Assembly (NCBI GenBank): GCA_903858075.1
Contig: CAIOHI010000313.1
Span: 1-28,808, forward strand
Reading direction: 5' to 3'
DNA from: an uncultured Actinomycetes bacterium
GTDB taxonomy: Bacteria > Actinomycetota > Acidimicrobiia > Acidimicrobiales > Ilumatobacteraceae
Length of the DNA stretch: 28,808 nt
In this document: piece by piece, positions 23,917 to 28,808 of the stretch
How the letters are laid out: the number at the start of each line of letters is the position of its first letter
How positions within the stretch are numbered: the stretch's first letter is position 1
Notes under the pieces: model-generated
What the model was told of the DNA's origin: nothing
The model's input: the letters and a program-made list of their open reading frames with translations, nothing else
Database searches by the model: none
Program-made: the position numbers and the translations under genes

Positions 23917-24660
23917 TTATCCTTCTGTGGCATTTGAATTGGGAATCGGAATGCCATAGGTGTCGTCGTTGCCTAATTTTGCAGCGTGACGAGCAGCGCC
24001 TTTATGCTCTGGGCGCCATCCACTCACAATAAACAGTACGCGTTCGCCAATGTTTACCGCATGGTCTCCGATGCGCTCGTAGAAACGAGCCACCACTGCT
24101 AATTGAATGGCAACCTGCAGATCGATGTTTCCCGCAGCGTGACTTTCAAAAATTGCCTGAACAAATTGGCGCTGCAAGCTGTCGAGATACGAGTCCATGT
24201 CGTCAATTGCTCCTGCAATCGCAACATCATTCTCTTCAAACGATTGCAGAGCCGACGTGAATAGTTGCTGTGCCTGCTCGCCCATTTTGGTGATAATGCC
24301 ACGCAACTTTGGATCGAGCGCATGACCATAAATTCGGCGAGCCGCCTTTGCAATGTTGACCGTGAGGTCGGCAGAGCGTTCAATTTCGCCGACCATTTTA
24401 AGAATGGAAATGAGCTGGCGTAGATCGCCCGCTACTGGAGCTTGTAGAGCTAAGAGCTGATAACAGCGGTCTTCAAGCGCAATAGACCGTGAGTCAATTT
24501 CATCGTCGGCCAAAATGAGGTATTCGGCACCTTCAAGGTCTCCCGATAACAACACGTTTGTTGCACGTGGAATGGCTTCAATGACCGAAGCCGCAAGGCG
24601 CGCGAGCGAGAGGCGAACTTCGTCTAGTTCGTGGTGAAAACCTTTACGCAGTTCTTCCAT
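23917..24660 (-). CDS. phoU: Phosphate signalling protein PhoU
   Basis: PhoU is a cytoplasmic all-helical protein that keeps the phosphate kinase off when phosphate is plentiful and also affects polyphosphate and persistence. The 247-residue product has the two tandem three-helix halves, each with the metal-binding motif: GEIERSADLTVNIA at about 90-103 and ARFYERIGDHAVNIGERV at about 191-208. I start it at the ATG at 24660 because AGAGGAG lies eight bases upstream; the longer in-frame extension runs back into ppk and has no family resemblance. It sits between ppk and the kinase gene, with no pstSCAB transporter genes in the window. Confidence 0.95.
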   Translation of the reverse strand: MEELRKGFHHELDEVRLSLARLAASVIEAIPRATNVLLSGDLEGAEYLILADDEIDSRSIALEDRCYQLLALQAPVAGDLRQLISILKMVGEIERSADLTVNIAKAARRIYGHALDPKLRGIITKMGEQAQQLFTSALQSFEENDVAIAGAIDDMDSYLDSLQRQFVQAIFESHAAGNIDLQVAIQLAVVARFYERIGDHAVNIGERVLFIVSGWRPEHKGAARHAAKLGNDDTYGIPIPNSNATEG

Positions 24661-24668
24661 TTCTGAAT

Positions 24669-24697
24669 CTCCTCTATTTCCCGTTGCCCACAGAATA
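24669..24697 (-). promoter_or_regulatory. phoU ribosome site and possible internal promoter
   Basis: AGAGGAG (24669-24675, minus strand) is eight bases before the phoU ATG and fixes the start. TATTCT (24692-24697) lies upstream and could be a -10 giving phoU-senX3-regX3 a transcript independent of ppk, this time with a leader. Confidence 0.45.
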
Positions 24698-24703
24698 CCC
24701 TGC

Positions 24704-26791
24704 TTATGGGTTACGACGCTCTTGTTGATTTTTAGCCCACACATACAGGTCTTCTTGAGCATTACGCAAGGCAAAGGAGTCTCCTTCGCGGACCCAACGA
24801 CCTGTGGCATTGAGAACAAAATGTGGTGCAGTGGCATTACTGAGATCGGAGAGCACTTTTTCACACCATTGTTGGTGCTTTTGCTGCAAAACAGGAACAA
24901 GCGCTTCAACGCGTCGGTCGAGGTTGCGTGTCATGAGATCGGCTGAACCGATATACCAACGCGGTGCTCCTGGTCCGTTTCCATTTCCGAACATGTAAAT
25001 ACGCGAATGCTCTAGGTACCTTCCCAAAACAGACCGCACCGTGATATTGCTCGACATTCCGGGCACGCCTGGCCGTATTCCGCAGATTCCACGCACAGTG
25101 ATGTCTATTTTTACGCCCGCTTCACTTGCTTCGTAGAGCGCTTCAATCATTTGAGAGTCAGCAAGCGAATTCAATTTCAAACGGATATAACCGTTTTGCC
25201 CTGCACGTGCTTCTTGGCGAATGAGGTCCATCAGCCCCGATTTCAAATAGTTCGGGGCAACAAGTAGATGTTGATAATGGTCATTTCTACTGAAGCCAGT
25301 GAGATGATTGAAAAGTCGCGACGCATCCGAGGCGAGTTCGGGGTTGCAAGTGAAAATTGCAAGATCTTCATAGAGCCCGGCGGTTTTTGAGTTGTAGTTA
25401 CCTGTTCCAAAATGAACATAACGGCGCAGCCCATCGCCATCTTCTCGCACAACTAACGCACACTTCACGTGAGTTTTCAAACCAACAATTCCATACATCA
25501 CGTGCACTCCCGCACGTTCAAGTTGCTTGGCCCACGTAACGTTCACTGCCTCATCGAAACGTGCTTTGAGTTCAATAAGCGCCACCACTTGCACACCACG
25601 CTCTGCTGCACGAATGAGACTCTGAGCAATAGGACTATCGCCAGAGGTGCGATACAAAGTCATTTTTATTGACTGCACGCGCGGGTCGTTTGCTGCTTCT
25701 TCAATGAAAGCTTGCGTTGAGGTCACAAAACTTTCATATGGATGATGCACCAAGAGATCACGTTCACGAATGACACTGAAGATGGAGCGGTCTTGATCAC
25801 TTGCGGCCGCTAGCCGACCCGCAGTAACTGCTGGCCACGGAGTGTCACGTAATGCAGGAACCGGTAGAGCGCTAATTGCAAACAAGCTGGTGAGATCGAG
25901 AGGAAGGTTGAATTTATAGACATCGTGTTCTTCCACTTCAAATTCCTCAATGAGAAGTTCTAAAACTGTGTCGTCAATGGAATCACGAACTTCCAAACGC
26001 ACTGCTCTACCAAAACGCCGACGGCGTAATTCGGCTTCTATCGCTTCAAGAAGATCTTCAGCTTCTTCATCGTCCACATCGAGGTCGGCGTCGCGCGAGA
26101 CACGGAAGGTAGTTGCACTTTGTACTTCCATGCCTTCAAACAACGCAGGAAGATGCGCAATGATGACCTCTTCAATTGGAATGAAATGTTGGGAGTTTTC
26201 AAGCTTTAAAAACCGTGGCAAAAGTGGCGGAACTTTCAGACGAGCGAAACGTTCCTCTTTGTTCACAGGGTCGCGCAGCATGACCGCGATACTGAGCGCT
26301 AGACCCGACACGTACGGAAAGGGGTGCGCTGGGTCTACAACAAGCGGGGTGAGAATAGGGAAAATACGCTGCTCAAATTCGCGCGACAGCATCGCTTTTT
26401 CTTCAGCCGATACATCTTCCCAACGCTGCAAAATAATGTCATTATTTTTGAGTTCCGGCAGAATGTGTTCGCGCAATAGCGACTCTTGTTCCGCTACTAA
26501 CTCGTGAACTTTGTTGCTGATATCAAGATCTAGCTCATGTGGTCGACGGCCATCGGCGCTGCGGTGTGTTGCCCCGGCATCAATTTGATTTTTTAATGCC
26601 GCAACACGTACCTGAAAAAACTCATCGAGGTTTGAAGAAAAAATGGCGAGAAACTTGACCCGCTCGAGAAGTGGAATTCCCTCTTCTCGGGCCATTGCCA
26701 ATACCCGCTCGTTAAATGCGAGCCAGCTGAGATCACGGTTGAAAAAGCGTTCGTCGATCACAGCAGAGTAGGTTCTTTCCCGTTGCGCCAA
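24704..26791 (-). CDS. ppk1: Polyphosphate kinase 1
   Basis: Ppk1 reversibly polymerises the terminal phosphate of ATP into polyphosphate. The 695-residue product shows the N-terminal block FFNRDLSWLAFNERVL at 16-31, FSSNLDEFFQVR near 51-62, and YRTSGDSP near 380-387. The phosphorylated histidine is His441 in GLKTHVK (E. coli His435), and the second active-site histidine is His595 in LEHSRIY. The start is uncertain: TTG at 26791 has no good ribosome site, and a GTG at 26761 would remove ten non-conserved residues. It heads the ppk-phoU-senX3-regX3 string, which ties polyphosphate synthesis to phosphate signalling. Confidence 0.96.
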   Translation of the reverse strand: MAQRERTYSAVIDERFFNRDLSWLAFNERVLAMAREEGIPLLERVKFLAIFSSNLDEFFQVRVAALKNQIDAGATHRSADGRRPHELDLDISNKVHELVAEQESLLREHILPELKNNDIILQRWEDVSAEEKAMLSREFEQRIFPILTPLVVDPAHPFPYVSGLALSIAVMLRDPVNKEERFARLKVPPLLPRFLKLENSQHFIPIEEVIIAHLPALFEGMEVQSATTFRVSRDADLDVDDEEAEDLLEAIEAELRRRRFGRAVRLEVRDSIDDTVLELLIEEFEVEEHDVYKFNLPLDLTSLFAISALPVPALRDTPWPAVTAGRLAAASDQDRSIFSVIRERDLLVHHPYESFVTSTQAFIEEAANDPRVQSIKMTLYRTSGDSPIAQSLIRAAERGVQVVALIELKARFDEAVNVTWAKQLERAGVHVMYGIVGLKTHVKCALVVREDGDGLRRYVHFGTGNYNSKTAGLYEDLAIFTCNPELASDASRLFNHLTGFSRNDHYQHLLVAPNYLKSGLMDLIRQEARAGQNGYIRLKLNSLADSQMIEALYEASEAGVKIDITVRGICGIRPGVPGMSSNITVRSVLGRYLEHSRIYMFGNGNGPGAPRWYIGSADLMTRNLDRRVEALVPVLQQKHQQWCEKVLSDLSNATAPHFVLNATGRWVREGDSFALRNAQEDLYVWAKNQQERRNP

Positions 26792-26858
26792 AGGTCATTT
26801 GCCTGACTACAAAATGAACGCAGAGTTACGACTGGGAGAATTTGCACACTATGAGTGT

Positions 26859-27125
26859 TTAGAGCTTGACGGAATCGCCAAGGTCCCATTCGATGGTGAT
26901 GAGCTCACGCTCTGCATCTCGGGCAATGCGCTCGCTATTGCGGCGAAACTGCGGGTCGTCACGGGTCAGGAGGACCAAACGAGCCAGCACGCGAGTACGG
27001 AATTCGTCAATGAGAGCCTGGTCGCCATAAGCACCGTAGACCTCCCAATGGGGAGCAACAGGGCCGAGATACACGATGCGGGCATGTGCGCGTGGCGCTT
27101 CTGGGGTGGCATTGATATCGGACAC
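26859..27125 (-). CDS. Conserved-looking hypothetical protein, 88 residues
   Basis: I do not recognise this family. The product is soluble, with no signal peptide or membrane helix and no cysteine. A β-like start (RIVYLGPVAPHWEVYGAYGD, about 16-35) is followed by a long charged helix (ALIDEFRTRVLARLVLL) and a C-terminal part ending ELITIEWDLGD. It is a real gene: the GTG start has a perfect AGGAGG (27131-27136) six bases upstream, the best ribosome site in the window, and TATCCT about 21 bases before the start can serve as -10. It is divergent from whiB and lies upstream of ppk on the same strand with a 67-base gap containing a small ACACT/AGTGT inverted repeat at 26846-26858. Confidence 0.75.
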   Translation of the reverse strand: MSDINATPEAPRAHARIVYLGPVAPHWEVYGAYGDQALIDEFRTRVLARLVLLTRDDPQFRRNSERIARDAERELITIEWDLGDSVKL

Positions 27126-27130
27126 GGGAA

Positions 27131-27136
27131 CCTCCT
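27131..27136 (-). promoter_or_regulatory. Strong Shine-Dalgarno site of the 88-residue gene
   Basis: AGGAGG on the minus strand, five bases before the GTG. It forms part of a 10-base perfect palindrome (27132-27141). It decides the start and contrasts with the leaderless starts elsewhere in the window. Confidence 0.7.
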
Positions 27137-27248
27137 AGGAGCGATCAGGATACCGCAGAGTGGCCATATGACCTCTCGGGAACTTATTCCGGGCTCGCAG
27201 CGTCAGAACCCTTGTACGACCGAAATTCTCCCCCAGCAAAGGCTCGCC

Positions 27249-27530
27249 ATGACCACAACCGACATCCAGCACTATGAAAACCAACGCAACCTTGGTTCTT
27301 ATCGTTCAACTGAATGGATGTCGCTTGGCAATTGCCGCCTTGTTGAGCCCGACATCTTCTTTCCCTCAGACGGTGCTGGGGTCGACAAGGCACGCAAGAT
27401 TTGTTCAACGTGCCCCGTTCGCGACCACTGCTTGGAATACGCACTGTCGGAGCAGATTGAACACGGCGTGTGGGGCGGCTTGAGTGAGCGTGCCCGCCGC
27501 CGCTTGAAGTCTCAACGACGCGCTGCATAA
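27249..27530 (+). CDS. WhiB-family iron-sulfur transcription factor
   Basis: WhiB proteins are actinobacterial regulators that bind a [4Fe-4S] cluster and usually act with the primary sigma factor. The 93-residue product has the four cluster cysteines, Cys29 followed by Cys52, Cys55 and Cys61 (CxxCx5C), then EHGVWGGLSERARRR at 71-85, the turn that contacts sigma, and a basic DNA-binding tail. I chose the ATG at 27249, with AAAGG seven bases upstream. The frame stays open for 450 bases further upstream, but that stretch lies antisense to the 88-residue gene and has no WhiB resemblance. The subclass (WhiB1 to WhiB7) is not clear from sequence alone. Confidence 0.93.
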   Translation: MTTTDIQHYENQRNLGSYRSTEWMSLGNCRLVEPDIFFPSDGAGVDKARKICSTCPVRDHCLEYALSEQIEHGVWGGLSERARRRLKSQRRAA

Positions 27531-27546
27531 GCAACGCGAAAGTGAA

Positions 27547-27723
27547 TTACTTGGAGTCGGAATCGCCAGACTTGTCGGATTGGCCGTCTGCAAGACCTTT
27601 TTTAAATTCTTTTTGTGCCTGACCAAGGTTCTTTGCAAACTTCGGCAATTGAGTGCCGCCAAAAAGAACGAGTACAACAACAGCAACGATGATGAGTTCT
27701 GGGCCTTCGAGAAATGCGAACAT
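27547..27723 (-). CDS. tatA: Twin-arginine translocase subunit TatA
   Basis: TatA forms the protein-conducting assembly of the Tat system, which exports folded proteins. The 58-residue product is short but complete. It has MFAFLEGPELIIVAVVVLVL as the N-terminal membrane helix with the conserved acidic residue before it. The hinge LFGGTQLPKFAKNLG follows, and then the amphipathic helix QAQKEFKKGL and an acidic serine-rich tail. TAGGTT followed by exactly six bases and the ATG indicates a leaderless message. tatC is not in the window. It converges with whiB, 16 bases apart. Confidence 0.92.
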   Translation of the reverse strand: MFAFLEGPELIIVAVVVLVLFGGTQLPKFAKNLGQAQKEFKKGLADGQSDKSGDSDSK

Positions 27724-27729
27724 GCCTTT

Positions 27730-27735
27730 AACCTA
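27730..27735 (-). promoter_or_regulatory. -10 element of a leaderless promoter (tatA)
   Basis: TAGGTT on the minus strand, then AAAGGC, then the ATG at 27723. The AGG within the six-base spacer is too close to the ATG to be a ribosome site. Confidence 0.55.
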
Positions 27736-27772
27736 CCACCGCCCAGCAGGGAGATGAGGTAAAAATATCCCT

Positions 27773-28567
27773 GTGCTCGAGTGTGTCGTCAATATCAGTG
27801 AGGGTCAAAGCCCTGAAACACTTGCCAATTTGAGCGCTGCTGTAGCCGCCGATCTCCTCGACGTTCACACAGATCATGACCACCATCGCAGCGTATTTAC
27901 TCTGCATGGCACACATGCCCCCCGACACCTTGCCGCATGCGCTGTTGACCTTCTCAATATTCACCAACACGCAGGTGTGCACCCACGTCTTGGAGTGGTA
28001 GACGTGGTGCCCTTTGTTGCACTGGACAACACCACATTTGATGAAGCAATTGATGCACGCAATGCATTTGCACAATGGGCCGCAAATGAGCTTGGTGTTC
28101 CCAGTTTTTATTACGGACCAGAACGCACACTTCCGGATATTCGCCGCACGGCATGGATTTCACTTTTTCCAGATGTTGGGCCGCGCATCGCACACCCAAC
28201 AGCTGGAGCGATATGTGTAGGCGTCAGAGAAGTATTGGTTGCCTACAACATTTTTCTCACCGACACCACAATGAAAACTGCACGTGAGATTGTGTTGAAC
28301 ATTCGTCAACCAGGCCTGCGGGCATTGAGTTTTTTGGTAGATGGGCATGCACAAATCAGCATGAATCTGACAGATTTAGACGCCATTAATGTAGACGCGG
28401 CATACGACCTCGTTGCTCAATACAGCAACATTGCACGCGCAGAACTCGTTGGGTTGATGCCGTTGAGTGCTCTCACGAAAATAGAACAAGGTCGCTGGAG
28501 TCAACTCGACATTGGAGTTGACAAAACAATCGAAGCCCGCTTCGATACGTTGTTTAAAGCGCAGTAA
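27773..28567 (+). CDS. Glutamate formimidoyltransferase-like protein (FTCD N-terminal type)
   Basis: A 264-residue protein matching the formiminotransferase half of FTCD, which transfers the formimino group of formiminoglutamate to tetrahydrofolate in histidine breakdown. Family blocks are ECVVNISEGQ at 3-12, LLDVHTDHDHHRSVFTL at 28-44, and GVHPRLGVVDVVPFV at 68-82 with His70 in the place of the catalytic histidine. VGVREVLVAYNIFL at about 150-163 is also recognisable. It is somewhat shorter than the roughly 300 residues of stand-alone enzymes, and no cyclodeaminase or other histidine-degradation gene is adjacent. The start is GTG; the region before it (TAAAAATATCCCT) is A-rich but not a clean TANNNT. 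Confidence 0.88.
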   Translation: MLECVVNISEGQSPETLANLSAAVAADLLDVHTDHDHHRSVFTLHGTHAPRHLAACAVDLLNIHQHAGVHPRLGVVDVVPFVALDNTTFDEAIDARNAFAQWAANELGVPSFYYGPERTLPDIRRTAWISLFPDVGPRIAHPTAGAICVGVREVLVAYNIFLTDTTMKTAREIVLNIRQPGLRALSFLVDGHAQISMNLTDLDAINVDAAYDLVAQYSNIARAELVGLMPLSALTKIEQGRWSQLDIGVDKTIEARFDTLFKAQ

Positions 28568-28573
28568 ACGTTA

Positions 28574-28808
28574 TTAGATTGCTTGGCGATTTGCTTGAGC
28601 ACGAGCACGGCGCAAGCGACGACGCTCACGCTCAGAGAGCCCACCCCAAATACCAAACTTTTCTCCGTTGACTAATGCGTATTCAAGGCATTCGCCTCGC
28701 ACGACGCAACCACGACACACTTCTTTTGCTTCACGAGTAGAAGCGCCCCTTTCAGGGAAAAAGAGATCGGGGTCAACACCAAGACAGTTGGCCTGATCTT
28801 GCCAACCA
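28574..28808 (-). CDS. WhiB-family regulator, WhiB2/WhmD-like (5' end beyond the window)
   Basis: The minus strand from the right edge encodes the last 78 residues of a second WhiB protein. The cysteine pattern is ANCLG, then CRGCVVRGEC (CxxCx5C), followed by FGIWGGLSERERRRLRR and a basic tail. The blocks FFPERGASTREAKEVC and ECLEYAL resemble WhiB2/WhmD, the group linked to septation and cell division in mycobacteria and to sporulation in Streptomyces. The match is from memory, so the subclass is an inference. Two stop codons occur in tandem (TAATAA). It converges with the formimidoyltransferase gene, six bases away. Confidence 0.92.
   Translation of the reverse strand, partial: GWQDQANCLGVDPDLFFPERGASTREAKEVCRGCVVRGECLEYALVNGEKFGIWGGLSERERRRLRRARAQANRQAI

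Noticed and set aside
24661..24909. 83-residue N-terminal extension of PhoU
   Set aside because: It overlaps ppk, lacks PhoU similarity, and an AGAGGAG site marks the ATG at 24660.
26846..26858. ACACT-ATG-AGTGT hairpin just after the 88-residue gene as a terminator
   Set aside because: The stem is five base pairs with a three-base loop and no T-tract follows, so a terminator call is not supported.
26799..27248. Long in-frame upstream extension that would make whiB a 243-residue protein
   Set aside because: It runs antisense through the 88-residue gene, which has a perfect ribosome site, and shows no family resemblance; the WhiB protein is complete from 27249.
1..28808. tRNA, rRNA, CRISPR, insertion sequence, prophage or toxin-antitoxin genes
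   Set aside because: No gene-free stretch is long enough for most of these, and no repeats, transposase motifs or attachment-like direct repeats were seen on reading.

Overview
The window looks like chromosomal DNA of a medium-GC actinobacterium, most plausibly an aquatic, streamlined member of the Acidimicrobiia. That placement is inferred, not searched. It rests on two WhiB-family genes, a SenX3-RegX3-type phosphate two-component pair, a class E sortase, a Gram-positive-type (coproporphyrin-dependent) haem gene order hemE-hemH-hemY, Lgt and Lnt together, and frequent GTG/TTG starts. Coding density is very high. The longest gap without a gene is about 120 bp, many genes overlap by ATGA, and I see no tRNA, rRNA, CRISPR, insertion sequence or phage gene.

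Layout, left to right. Positions 1-3777 (minus) run esterase-like hydrolase, lgt, crotonase-family enzyme, gatC, gatA (gatA is cut by the left edge). Positions 3834-10168 (plus) hold an M48 membrane protease, then a tight hemE-hemH-hemY-sortase-lnt string. Positions 10201-14553 hold an uncharacterised glycan-type cluster: a GT4 glycosyltransferase, a methyltransferase and an alpha/alpha-toroid protein on plus, meeting a second methyltransferase and a nitroreductase on minus. Next come a GH1 beta-glucosidase (minus), a TesB thioesterase overlapping a secreted PQQ-type sugar dehydrogenase (plus), then moaE, a one-helix membrane protein and mreB (minus). Positions 19633-22018 hold a zincin-like family protein whose 3' end overlaps a convergent MFS transporter. 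Positions 22055-26791 (minus) form a phosphate block ppk-phoU-senX3-regX3. The right end has a conserved-looking 88-residue unknown, whiB, a 58-residue tatA, a glutamate formimidoyltransferase-like gene, and a second whiB cut by the right edge.

The genes are mostly housekeeping: tRNA amidation, lipoprotein maturation, haem synthesis, cell shape, phosphate and polyphosphate control, and Tat export. The most striking non-coding pattern is promoter grammar. Seven genes that lead their transcription units have a T-A-N-N-N-T hexamer followed by exactly six bases and then the start codon, which is the layout of leaderless mRNAs. Several others sit at 7-9 bases. At hemE and gatC the hexamer begins with the TAG stop codon of the upstream gene. 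Other points worth attention are an Lnt with serine in place of the catalytic cysteine, an inverted repeat exactly bracketing the -10 of the glycosyltransferase cluster, and that cluster itself as the best candidate for an undescribed pathway.
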